Positions 1 to 5,954 of a stretch of DNA of 12,293 nucleotides are shown one piece after another. Every line of letters begins with the position of its first letter. Within the stretch, counting starts at the first letter, position 1. The translations under genes were made by a program, and so were the position numbers. Location of the stretch: contig JAITSF010000051.1 of NCBI GenBank assembly GCA_031287975.1, positions 1 to 12,293 of the forward strand. Direction: 5' to 3'. Under the pieces are notes generated by a model. It searched no databases and was not told the DNA's origin. It saw nothing but the letters and a program-made list of their open reading frames with translations. The stretch comes from Candidatus Nomurabacteria bacterium. Its GTDB lineage: Bacteria; Patescibacteriota; Saccharimonadia; Saccharimonadales; Saccharimonadaceae.

Positions 1-168
1 CCCCCGTAAGCCGTTGATTTTTTTGCCAAATTCCGCTCGCTCCGCCTCTGGCAGAGTAGGCAAAACTTGGTAAAGTTTCTTTAGCTCCGGAGCGCGCAAA
101 ATCTGGCGCGGATTGTCCAGCTGCCGCGCCCGCGCGAGCAGCTCCTGACTAATTTTCTCAATATTCAT
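1..168 (-). CDS. pheS: Probable phenylalanyl-tRNA synthetase alpha subunit, N-terminal 56 residues (partial)
   Basis: The minus strand is open from an ATG at 166-168 to the window edge, giving 56 residues that begin MNIEKISQELLARARQLD. The segment LYQVLPTLPEAERAEFGKKI followed by NGLR resembles the N-terminal coiled-coil domain of PheS, where L..L..LP..ER...G..IN.LK is a recurring pattern. In that family this domain binds the tRNA and the catalytic core follows, so the core would lie outside the window. The usual LGKKG motif is not obvious, which lowers confidence. The start is 27 bases behind the rmuC stop, with an A/T-rich spacer and no strong ribosome binding site. If the call is right, pheT may follow beyond the edge. 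It could instead be another helical protein with a similar start. Confidence 0.5.
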   Translation of the reverse strand, partial: MNIEKISQELLARARQLDNPRQILRAPELKKLYQVLPTLPEAERAEFGKKINGLRG

Positions 169-195
169 ACCGATATTTTACCACAAAAAACTTTA

Positions 196-1233
196 TTAGT
201 CGCTATTTGGTTTGTCAAGCAACAGCGGATCGACAGTCTCACTGCCGCCGACGATTTTGACCACATCGTGGTCGGCTTTTTTTAGTTCTTTGTGGGCGGT
301 GTTGAAATGGCTGACAGTTGTACCCAGCGAGTTGCCCAGCTTTGCCATGTATTCTTGGTATTTGCCGAGATGCGCGCCCAGTTGACCGACGCGTTTTTGG
401 ATACTTTTAGCCTGTTTTTCAATTTCCAAGCCGCGCAAACCCTGCAGCACCGTTTGCAGATAGGCCACAAATGTTGTCGGGCTGACGACGATAACTTTTT
501 TGTCGCGGGTGGCATATTCCATGAGGTCGCGGCTAGCGCCGGCCTCGCCGACTTTCACCAAAAACATGTCGTAATATAGTGCTTCGCTAGGGATAAACAT
601 AAAGGCGAAATCCATGGTGTCCTCCGTCGGCCGGATATATTTAGCGGTTTCGTCAATCCGGTTTTTGAGGTCTTTATAAACTTCTTTGGCCAGAACTTTT
701 TTGCGGACGGAATCTTTTTCGCTGATCATACGGTTGTAATTTTCCAGAGAAAACTTGCTGTCGATCGGCAAAATTTTGCTATCTTTCAAAAACAGCGCCG
801 CGTCAACTTTGTCGCCGTTTTTGAACTGATATTGAGCCTGCCACTGGGTCGGCGGAAAATAATTTTCCAGCAGAGACGCCAGTTGAAACTCGCCGAAATT
901 ACCGCGATGTTTAGGGTTCAGCAAGATATTTTGCAGATCTTCCAGCTTGTCGGTGGCTTTCAGGATATTCTTGTTGGTGTCCTCGAACTTGGTCATGCGC
1001 TCGGTGATATCAGCTACCAGTTTTTGGCTGGCGGCGAATTGTTTGTGGATCGACTCGTTATGACGCAGCGCGTTGTCGTTCATCATTTTAGTCATGTCGT
1101 CCAGTCGCCGCGACAGGTCGTTTAAACCCTCGCCACCGCTGAATTTTCGTTGATGTTGTAAAATTAACAACGTTGTAATAAATACAACACTTAGCGCTAT
1201 AACAATCACTAAAACCACCCAAATATCAATCAT
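196..1233 (-). CDS. rmuC: RmuC-family DNA recombination protein
   Basis: The 345-residue product has the RmuC layout. It starts with one N-terminal membrane helix (about residues 3-26, hydrophobic then QHQRK). A charged, probably coiled-coil stretch follows (about 33-105), then the RmuC domain with HRGNFGEFQLASLLE at 109-123, KVDAALFL at 142-149 and ILPIDSKFSLENYNRM at 154-169. The acidic and lysine residues in the last two motifs fit the PD-(D/E)XK nuclease-like fold assigned to the family. RmuC proteins limit rearrangements at inverted repeats and act at the inner membrane; the exact substrate is not settled. Length is shorter than the E. coli protein, as is common in small genomes. The start ATG overlaps the PAP2 stop by four bases (ATGA), so the two genes are probably co-transcribed and translationally coupled. 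Confidence 0.92.
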   Translation of the reverse strand: MIDIWVVLVIVIALSVVFITTLLILQHQRKFSGGEGLNDLSRRLDDMTKMMNDNALRHNESIHKQFAASQKLVADITERMTKFEDTNKNILKATDKLEDLQNILLNPKHRGNFGEFQLASLLENYFPPTQWQAQYQFKNGDKVDAALFLKDSKILPIDSKFSLENYNRMISEKDSVRKKVLAKEVYKDLKNRIDETAKYIRPTEDTMDFAFMFIPSEALYYDMFLVKVGEAGASRDLMEYATRDKKVIVVSPTTFVAYLQTVLQGLRGLEIEKQAKSIQKRVGQLGAHLGKYQEYMAKLGNSLGTTVSHFNTAHKELKKADHDVVKIVGGSETVDPLLLDKPNSD

Positions 1234-1838
1234 CGTCGGACTTTCCGTATCAGCGCCGCCGCGTCCTGTCCGATATCAGCCGCGACTTTTTTAGTTAACT
1301 TCCACAGTTTTCGCAAATCGCGCGGCAGCCGGCGCGGCGTGTCGCGATAGTACAAATAATACCAGACCGCCGCCCCAGCCAAAGCGCAAATTATGCCGCC
1401 AAAAACGTCCAGCGGCGTATGCACCAAGGCTAAGACTCGCCCCACCGCCACACCGGCCGCCAACAACAAAACAAGCAAACCGATTTTCTTAAACTTAGTC
1501 ATAAACACCACCGCCAGCGCCAACCCAAAAGCCAACATCACATGATCCGACGGAAACGGCGTATCCAAACTCGGCATTACCAGCGGTCGTGTCATAATAA
1601 TCTGATACGGCCGATAATATTCGACCGGCCACAAGTGCAGCAGTTGCGCCAACAAAAACGCCAACAAAGATGCCAATAAAATAAACCCGACCTTGCGCCA
1701 ATTAGCCTCGCGCAGCCGCCGCAGCGACCGATGACGCGGGTTAGTATCCTGCCAGAGGTCAAGCCCAACCAAAACCACCGCCCCGACCAAAATCAGCCAG
1801 ACCAAATAACTTGCCAAAAACACAATCACGCTCGTCAT
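1230..1838 (-). CDS. PAP2-family membrane phosphatase (undecaprenyl-diphosphatase-like)
   Basis: The product has 202 residues with several hydrophobic segments (about 4-26, 50-70, 98-113, 119-131, 146-163) and a basic tail. The phosphatase motifs of the PAP2 superfamily are present in order: an RP pair at 76-77, PSDH at 96-99 (normally PSGH, with the catalytic histidine kept), and GRxxxxxH...D with R134, H140 and D144. In this family the histidines and arginines form the phosphotransfer site facing outside the cytoplasm. BcrC/PgpB-type members dephosphorylate undecaprenyl diphosphate or phosphatidylglycerophosphate, but which substrate is used here cannot be told from sequence. A promoter overlaps the end of trxB. 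A purine-rich GAGGGG sits only one base from the ATG, which is unusually close. rmuC follows with a four-base overlap. Confidence 0.88.
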   Translation of the reverse strand: MTSVIVFLASYLVWLILVGAVVLVGLDLWQDTNPRHRSLRRLREANWRKVGFILLASLLAFLLAQLLHLWPVEYYRPYQIIMTRPLVMPSLDTPFPSDHVMLAFGLALAVVFMTKFKKIGLLVLLLAAGVAVGRVLALVHTPLDVFGGIICALAGAAVWYYLYYRDTPRRLPRDLRKLWKLTKKVAADIGQDAAALIRKVRR

Positions 1839-1871
1839 ACCCCTCTAAAACCTTTCTGTTATTTCAACCTA

Positions 1872-1899
1872 ATTATACACGGTTTTGCTAAAAATTCAA
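1872..1899 (-). promoter_or_regulatory. Promoter for the PAP2-rmuC unit
   Basis: On the minus strand there is TTGAAT (1894-1899), a 16-base spacer, then TATAAT (1872-1877) preceded directly by TG. The -35 box lies inside the last codons of trxB. The PAP2 ATG is about 34 bases further downstream. Seen by eye only. Confidence 0.55.
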
Positions 1900-2787
1900 A
1901 CTTTCCAAATAGCGCCGGACCGAGCGCGCTGCTGTCGCGCCCTCGCCGACAGCGACAGCGATTTGTTTGACGTTGCCAGAGCGGATATCGCCGGCCGCAA
2001 AAATTCCCGGCACGTTAGTCATTAGGTCGGTGTCGGTCAGAACATAGCCACGTTCGTCGAGCTTAGTCCGCGAACCATCTAGTCGGTCGCTGCTGGGGAT
2101 CGAGCCGACAAAAACAAACACTCCGTCCGCCGGCAAAACTTCGCCGCCAACCAGCTTCAGCCCGACAACTTGGTTTTTTTCAATTACCACTTCCGCCGGC
2201 TCAGCGCCCAAACGCACGTCAATTTTACCTTTGTAGCGCTTTAGCTCGTCCAGTAAAATCTGGCTGGCAGTCAGTTTCGAGCGGACGACTAAGTTGATAT
2301 GTTTGGCGAATTCCGCTAAGAACATGGCTTCCTGTACCGCCGAATTGCCGCCGCCGATAACCGCCAGATTTTTGTCTTTGTAAAAGGGCCCGTCGCAAGT
2401 GGCGCAGTAGTGAACACGCTCAGCGCCAGCAATGTTGATTTTTCGATAGGAATTTCCGGTGGCAATAACTAGAGTTTTAGTGCTGATTTCGCCGCTGTCT
2501 GTTGTGATTTTTACAACGTTGTCTTTTTTACAACATCTTAAAACTTCGGCGTTTTTCAACTCAGCGCCAAACTTTTCGGCCTGATTCCAAAACTTCTCTG
2601 TTAGTTCTCCGCCGCTAACACCCAAAAATCCTGGATAATTATCAATTTTGTCAATCGTCGCCATCAGACCGCCGACCACGCCTTTCTCTATCACTAAAGT
2701 CGAGTGCCGCTCCCGCGCCGTATAGATCGCCGCCGCCAACCCCGCCGGCCCACTCCCCACAATCGCCACATCATAAATCTTATTCAT
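1888..2787 (-). CDS. trxB: Thioredoxin reductase (FAD/pyridine nucleotide-disulfide oxidoreductase)
   Basis: The 299-residue product is a full-length low-molecular-weight TrxB. It has FAD-binding GSGPAG at 11-16, the redox-active CATC at 128-131, a second nucleotide-binding GGGNSA at 145-150, and the C-terminal FAD motif GIFAAGDIR at 261-269. It transfers electrons through the Cys pair to thioredoxin in the cytoplasm. The ATG at 2785-2787 was chosen because AGAGAGGG stands 3-4 bases upstream and the protein then starts MNKIYDVAIVGSGPAG; the frame is open for 15 more codons but these are not TrxB-like. The NADPH-selecting HRR motif of E. coli TrxB is replaced around 166-171 by LVVRSK, so cofactor preference may differ. 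It has its own extended -10 element. Confidence 0.95.
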   Translation of the reverse strand: MNKIYDVAIVGSGPAGLAAAIYTARERHSTLVIEKGVVGGLMATIDKIDNYPGFLGVSGGELTEKFWNQAEKFGAELKNAEVLRCCKKDNVVKITTDSGEISTKTLVIATGNSYRKINIAGAERVHYCATCDGPFYKDKNLAVIGGGNSAVQEAMFLAEFAKHINLVVRSKLTASQILLDELKRYKGKIDVRLGAEPAEVVIEKNQVVGLKLVGGEVLPADGVFVFVGSIPSSDRLDGSRTKLDERGYVLTDTDLMTNVPGIFAAGDIRSGNVKQIAVAVGEGATAARSVRRYLESLNF

Positions 2788-2811
2788 CTGCCCTCTCTTT
2801 CTTTTAAGTTT

Positions 2812-2820
2812 ATTATAGCA
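2812..2820 (-). promoter_or_regulatory. Extended -10 promoter element of trxB
   Basis: TGCTATAAT on the minus strand, 25 bases upstream of the trxB ATG, just after the end of the surface-protein gene. No convincing -35 box is visible, which is tolerated for TGn-extended -10 promoters. Confidence 0.5.
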
Positions 2821-2838
2821 CGGGAGCTGCATAATTAC

Positions 2839-4215
2839 CTACTGCTTGTAAATACAACGAATCGCCAACCCAGAGCTGCGAAAAATGTCATAAGTCGGAC
2901 TGATTCTATCGGAACTGATAAATAGATAAAAAGCACTATCGTCATAAGTCGGCGCGGCAGTTCGGGACCAAAGATAGCCTATCTCGCCCTGCGCAATGAA
3001 ACCGTCGTCCCAATAACCCGAAAACACACCCCGAAACGGGCCGTCATTATGCCAATTTTGATACCAACTATCATAATCGCTGCCCCACGGATCGTTCGCT
3101 TGGTCGCTTGTGATAAGGCCAGAATCCAAAGCCATTGCCGCGTTGAGCGTTTGGAAATGGTTCGGTTTAATGGGGTCGTAATGAGCCACCGGCAACTGCC
3201 AATGGTGCGGGCAAATTGAATTTTGGGCGCTACCGGCACCGGCCGGCATAGTGGCGCGGCTTTCGCCTGCCGTTGCCGCCGACCAGTTATAAAAATAGCC
3301 ATAATTAGTCTCGCCAGTACCGCTGTCGCCCATTACTGGCCCGTAAGTCTGCGGGTTGTCGTAGTCCAACGCGCTGCTAGTGGTCAACTGTGGCAGCGTA
3401 AATGAAGCGCTAGTTTTAAGATCGCTATCACTGTTAGTCAAAGTTATCGGGCCATCCGTCGAGCCCAACCGCAAATTGTCCAACATCCAAATATTACCGT
3501 CAGCCAGCCGACCAATGCAATATTGCTGATTATTCCGGATATCGGTCGCCAAGCCGATATCGCCAACCGTCCAAGCAGCCGTCGCCGCGCCGATATCGCG
3601 AATATCGCCGATATCGCCCTTAAATTTATCGCCCGCCGCGCAAGCATTTTTCGTCGTCGCGTTCTCGATTAAGTCATAAACAATCGCAAATTTATAAACA
3701 CCCGCCGACATACCAGCCGGCACAGTTACGGCCAAATTATGCTCCTGCTCGCTGTCCGCGCCAGAGTAAATTTCCTGACTGTCCTCGCTCAAAGTCGCGC
3801 CGTCCAAAGTTACCGTAATATTTTGCGCCGAAACTTGGTCAAGTTTAGCAGCCAAAGTATAGCCCGCCACACTGTCAACCGCCACCGTCATAGCACTCGC
3901 GACAGATTTAGTCCTCGCCTCGGTCAATTCGCCGGCGGGATAAACTAGTTCGATATCACTATTAGCCAAAGTTAAGGCCGAAGTCGCCAAAGTCACCGGT
4001 GATAAAACGCCAAACAATGCCAAAGCCGGCACGATCAACAGCGAAAGAAATCTGCCTGTTATTCTAAAATTCCAAACCAGCAAAACGGCCGCTAACCCAA
4101 CAGTCATCAAAATCGCCGCCATAATAATCAAACCACCAAAACTGCCCCACGCGCCCGTATCCGGAACGCCGAGGACATCAATAACCCGAGCTGTAATATT
4201 CTGCGTTGCCTGCAC
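2839..4215 (-). CDS. Membrane-anchored surface protein with C-terminal FISUMP domain
   Basis: Residue numbers count from the in-frame ATG at 4224. The N-terminus has a VPDTG motif (20-24) followed by a hydrophobic helix (about 31-51), WNFRITGR, and a second hydrophobic stretch (60-77) ending SPVTLATSA, which looks like a signal-peptidase site. Residues 84-190 resemble an extracellular beta domain. From about 225 to 459 there is a FISUMP (Fibrobacter succinogenes major paralogous) domain: ATDIRNNQQYCIGRLADGNI then WML, YGYFYNWSAAT, ICPHHWQLPV, YLWSRT and a final RSSGLAIRCIYK. Function is unknown; the build points to an exported, cell-surface protein. AAGGAG lies directly against the ATG at 4222-4224, leaving no spacing, while a GTG nine bases further in (4213-4215) is properly spaced, so GTG is preferred here. 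A strong promoter drives the gene. Confidence 0.85.
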   Translation of the reverse strand: MQATQNITARVIDVLGVPDTGAWGSFGGLIIMAAILMTVGLAAVLLVWNFRITGRFLSLLIVPALALFGVLSPVTLATSALTLANSDIELVYPAGELTEARTKSVASAMTVAVDSVAGYTLAAKLDQVSAQNITVTLDGATLSEDSQEIYSGADSEQEHNLAVTVPAGMSAGVYKFAIVYDLIENATTKNACAAGDKFKGDIGDIRDIGAATAAWTVGDIGLATDIRNNQQYCIGRLADGNIWMLDNLRLGSTDGPITLTNSDSDLKTSASFTLPQLTTSSALDYDNPQTYGPVMGDSGTGETNYGYFYNWSAATAGESRATMPAGAGSAQNSICPHHWQLPVAHYDPIKPNHFQTLNAAMALDSGLITSDQANDPWGSDYDSWYQNWHNDGPFRGVFSGYWDDGFIAQGEIGYLWSRTAAPTYDDSAFYLFISSDRISPTYDIFRSSGLAIRCIYKQ

Positions 4216-4250
4216 AACAGCCATCTCCTTTATAAATTTATGCTTAACCG

Positions 4251-4278
4251 ATTATACTCATCTCCCAAAACCTGTCAA
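4251..4278 (-). promoter_or_regulatory. Near-consensus sigma-70-type promoter of the surface-protein gene
   Basis: Minus strand TTGACA (4273-4278), 16-base spacer, TATAAT (4251-4256). Both hexamers match the consensus exactly. Transcription would start near 4244, giving a leader of about 20-30 bases with AAGGAG just before the start. It is the strongest promoter in the window, which suggests high expression of the surface protein. Confidence 0.78.
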
Positions 4279-4315
4279 CCCCCATGTAAGAAAATTTATA
4301 AAGTTTTCGCCTAAC

Positions 4316-4353
4316 AAAAAAGTTGAACCTGCCACTAATTTAGCGACAGGTTC
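4316..4353 (-). terminator. Intrinsic terminator after the first small membrane protein gene
   Basis: On the minus strand the arms GAACCTGTCGCTAA and TTAGTGGCAGGTTC (4325-4353) pair along their length with two or three G-U pairs, followed by a run of six T (4316-4321). It begins 12 bases after the stop of the gene at 4365. Its stem is almost the same sequence as the terminator at 5227-5260, differing mostly where G-C pairs became G-U. Confidence 0.82.
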
Positions 4354-4364
4354 AGTTTGGTTAA

Positions 4365-4661
4365 TTACTCGGATATGGATTTTTTGTTACGGCGGCGGAT
4401 GAGCGTATGTTCGATCCCCTCGATAACGATAGCTATAAATATTAATGCTATTCCGACTAGCCCTATAACCAACATGACCACCAATACATCAATAAATAAC
4501 CTAATTATTAAGCCTATCATTATTAGTAGTGCCGAACAAGTCAATAATGTACTTACTAGACCTTTTTTTCTGCCGTCATTTAATCTGTATACTAGAGCAA
4601 AGATAGTTACCCCACCAAATAAAAACAAGCATTGAACTAAATAGTACTCAAGATCTGTCAT
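4365..4661 (-). CDS. Small three-helix membrane protein, unknown function
   Basis: The predicted product has 98 residues: MTDLEYYLVQ, then hydrophobic helices at about 9-26, 36-58 and 60-84, a short basic loop (RLNDGRKKG) between the first two, and a charged tail HTLIRRRNKKSISE. No enzyme motif is visible. The ATG at 4659-4661 is chosen because AAAGGAG stands 5-6 bases upstream; the longer reading would need a TTG overlapping that site. It forms a self-contained unit with an extended -10 promoter, a structured leader (4741-4789) and a terminator (4316-4353). The same plan is repeated at 5227-5774 around another small membrane protein of different sequence. A role in defence, immunity or envelope stress is possible, but nothing in the sequence shows it. 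Confidence 0.65.
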   Translation of the reverse strand: MTDLEYYLVQCLFLFGGVTIFALVYRLNDGRKKGLVSTLLTCSALLIMIGLIIRLFIDVLVVMLVIGLVGIALIFIAIVIEGIEHTLIRRRNKKSISE

Positions 4662-4740
4662 TGCTGCTCCTTTCAACGCGTCGTCACAAAAAACAATTTA
4701 TATTTTCAGCCCAAACATTCTGAGCATTGAAAAGGGTCAA

Positions 4741-4789
4741 GGAGAATTATCAACCAAACTAGTAAAGAACTTGTGGGTCGATATTCTCC
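4741..4789 (-). promoter_or_regulatory. Structured leader hairpin, copy 1
   Basis: On the minus strand an outer stem GGAGAAT/ATTCTCC encloses an inner stem CGACC/GGTTG and a 20-base loop CACAAGTTCTTTACTAGTTT. Copy 2 (5663-5712) has the same layout with a nearly identical loop but different, still paired stems. Further downstream in both leaders is GGGCTGAAAATA, then the ribosome binding site. This suggests a conserved RNA element in the 5' untranslated region. It matches no riboswitch class I can recognise. Confidence 0.6.
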
Positions 4790-4824
4790 AGAGGAACTCC
4801 GATGCACACCAACACCAGACATCA

Positions 4825-5083
4825 CTATTGTATCATACAACACACAAAAACCATAGGCGGAATTTTAGAAAACCTTATAAAGTCTTTACCCCGCCTACGT
4901 TTATCCTCCAAAATCTCCGCCGCCACTTGGTCAATTTTAGCTTTGGCGCTGTCGCGCGGCTCGGTTGCCGTTAACCCATTTGTTCAGCGTTGCAAACGAC
5001 ACACCCAAACGGTCGGACAAATCCTCCTGACTCCAACCGCTAGCAGCGATAATCCGATTCAATTTTTCAACATAGTTTTCCAT
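4825..5083 (-). pseudogene. XRE-family helix-turn-helix regulator, frameshifted
   Basis: The ATG at 5081-5083 opens a 48-residue frame, MENYVEKLNRIIAASGWSQE followed by DLSDRLGVSFATLNKWVNG, a classic XRE helix-turn-helix (helices about 4-12, 17-24, 28-37). The frame then breaks: in it the sequence reads NRAARQRQS and stops at 4937. One base over, it continues sensibly as TEPRDSAKAKIDQVAAEILE, DKRRRGKDFIRFSKIPP to a stop at 4825. WVNG...EPR..A is the usual continuation in this family, so a one-base insertion near 4962-4972 is the simplest reading. Such domains act alone as repressors or as N-terminal parts of larger proteins; the tail is short here. It has no Shine-Dalgarno and starts about 12 bases after a TACAAT box, next to the 33-base inverted repeat at 5100, a natural site for self-regulation. 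Confidence 0.7.
4827..4835 (-). promoter_or_regulatory. Extended -10 promoter of the first small membrane protein unit
   Basis: Minus strand TGATACAAT; the -35 region is poor. It starts a leader of about 160 bases. The element overlaps the end of the broken XRE gene reading frame. Confidence 0.5.
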
Positions 5084-5099
5084 AAGGACTATTGTAACA

Positions 5100-5132
5100 A
5101 AGTTTATGACGTTTGTAAATGATTATAAACTT
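5100..5132. repeat. 33-base imperfect inverted repeat, copy 1 (candidate operator)
   Basis: The ends AAGTTTAT and ATAAACTT are inverted copies flanking a centre with ACGTTTGTAAATG. Copies 2 (8133-8165) and 3 (8576-8608) match over the whole length with few changes. Here it lies just upstream of a -10-like TACAAT and the ATG of the XRE gene on the minus strand, as expected for an operator. Confidence 0.72.
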
Positions 5133-5145
5133 AGTTAACTCTCCA

Positions 5146-5235
5146 TCATTCATTTTCATCCTTCTCCACAATCCGCTGGCGATACTCATCGCCCATCATC
5201 AGCAGAATTTCCGCATCAAAAATTCCAAAAGAAAA
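5146..5235 (-). pseudogene. C-terminal remnant of an unidentified gene
   Basis: A minus-strand frame reading RFSFGIFDAEILLMMGDEYR then QRIVEKDENE ends in TGA at 5146-5148. The composition (acidic and basic residues in helical spacing, standard codons) looks like a real protein end, but there is no start: upstream it runs straight into the terminator of the gene at 5243. I do not recognise the family. It may be the tail of a larger gene cut off by deletion or by insertion of the neighbouring unit. Confidence 0.3.
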
Positions 5236-5260
5236 CCTGCCGCTAATTAGCGGCAGGTTT
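5227..5260 (-). terminator. Intrinsic terminator of the second small membrane protein gene
   Basis: A perfect 28-base palindrome (5233-5260) with arms AAACCTGCCGCTAA and TTAGCGGCAGGTTT, followed on the minus strand by TTTTCTTTT. The first arm is also coding: it gives the last residues KPAAN and the TAG stop of the gene at 5243. The near-copy at 4316-4353 ends the sister unit. Confidence 0.87.
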
Positions 5261-5593
5261 GTTTGGTTGGTTTTGGATTTGCGCCTTTCGGTACTTATGT
5301 TTAGCAACCGATACCCATACGGTTGCGATCACGGTACCGACGATTGCCATACCGGCGAAGCAGCCGGAAAGCACTGGCTGTCCAATCATGGCTACCACAA
5401 AAGTAACCACCATGAAAAAACAGCTGAGTATTACTACCGATCCCGCAGCTTCGTGTTCGCACTCAGCGTATGCTTCGCCAAAAAAACGTCTGGCGATTTT
5501 TTCTGAAAGATCGCTAGACAGCATTAACAAAATCCCCCCAATAAGCCCACATAACGTTATGGATGTCAATAACCCTACAAAAAATTCATACAT
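5243..5593 (-). CDS. Small three-helix membrane protein, unknown function
   Basis: The product has 116 residues with hydrophobic helices at about 4-25, 52-70 and 76-97. A charged segment SDLSEKIARRFFGEAYAECE (27-46) lies between the first two and a polar tail KHKYRKAQIQNQPNKPAAN ends the protein. Cysteines at 15, 45, 58 and 78 form no obvious metal site. AAAGGA stands about 7 bases before the ATG. Its sequence is not clearly related to the 98-residue protein at 4365, but the two share gene plan, leader hairpin and terminator. The stop codon lies inside the terminator stem, so translation to the end would compete with hairpin formation. Function unknown. Confidence 0.68.
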   Translation of the reverse strand: MYEFFVGLLTSITLCGLIGGILLMLSSDLSEKIARRFFGEAYAECEHEAAGSVVILSCFFMVVTFVVAMIGQPVLSGCFAGMAIVGTVIATVWVSVAKHKYRKAQIQNQPNKPAAN

Positions 5594-5662
5594 GTCGTTT
5601 CCTTTCCTCTTTAATAAAATAGCCGTTCTATTTTCAGCCCAATAGGGCGTTAAAAAATTAAA

Positions 5663-5712
5663 GGGAAAACACCAACCAAACTAACAAAGAACTTTCTGGT
5701 TGACGTTTTCCC
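5663..5712 (-). promoter_or_regulatory. Structured leader hairpin, copy 2
   Basis: Minus strand outer stem GGGAAAAC/GTTTTCCC, inner stem CAACC/GGTTG, loop AGAAAGTTCTTTGTTAGTTT. Compared with copy 1 at 4741-4789, at least three outer base pairs and one inner pair changed while pairing was kept, and most of the loop is the same. The outer stem is followed by TTTAATTTTTT, so this copy could also act as an attenuator. A small hairpin GCCC-TATT-GGGC and the shared GGGCTGAAAATA follow. Confidence 0.62.
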
Positions 5713-5745
5713 TCGGGACCTCGCTTACCAACCTTGAACACTAAA

Positions 5746-5774
5746 ATTATATCATACTTTTCATAAAAATACAA
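5746..5774 (-). promoter_or_regulatory. Promoter of the second small membrane protein unit
   Basis: Minus strand TTGTAT (5769-5774), 17-base spacer, TATAAT (5746-5751) with an upstream TGA giving an extended -10. The leader from here to the ATG at 5593 is about 145 bases and holds the hairpin at 5663-5712. Confidence 0.72.
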
Positions 5775-5807
5775 GGTGCAAAGCCGACTTTTTCAGCCAA
5801 GTTAAAT

Positions 5808-5954
5808 TTACACACCATTTTGACAGTTTGAGTACAGTATATAGAAACGGCCGAGCCTAGCGCCAGCCGTCGCCAATCGCCGCCGTTGATCAGCGCGGTC
5901 TTTAACTTTATAAAGTTTCCGCTTGATTTGCTTAGCGGCAGAAACCAACATCAT
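5808..5954 (-). CDS. Possible 48-residue basic protein, unknown
   Basis: A minus-strand frame begins ATGATG overlapping the stop of the upstream deoxyribosyltransferase-like gene (stop 5951-5953, start 5954 or 5951) and ends at TAA 5808-5810. The product, starting MMLVSAAKQIKRKLYKVKDR, is rich in Lys/Arg (ADQRRRLATAGARLGRF) and helical in look. The stop-start overlap suggests coupled translation if it is real. There is no independent ribosome binding site and the upstream gene is frameshifted, so it may be unexpressed, or a remnant. Not recognised. Confidence 0.3.
   Translation of the reverse strand: MMLVSAAKQIKRKLYKVKDRADQRRRLATAGARLGRFYILYSNCQNGV

Noticed and set aside
292..1125. Plus-strand open frames inside rmuC
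   Set aside because: They lie opposite a clear RmuC coding frame, have no ribosome binding sites, and translate to low-quality sequence.
3535..3625. Clustered GATATC-containing repeats
   Set aside because: They fall in frame within the surface protein (GDI/DIR/DIG steps) and are short low-complexity coding sequence, not a DNA element.
2979..3948. Several open frames opposite or out of frame with the surface-protein gene
   Set aside because: Shadows of a GC-rich coding frame; none has family-like motifs.
4680..4835. T-box, SRP RNA, or fluoride/guanidine riboswitch in the leader
   Set aside because: The required conserved strings (such as the AGGGUGG T-box) are absent.
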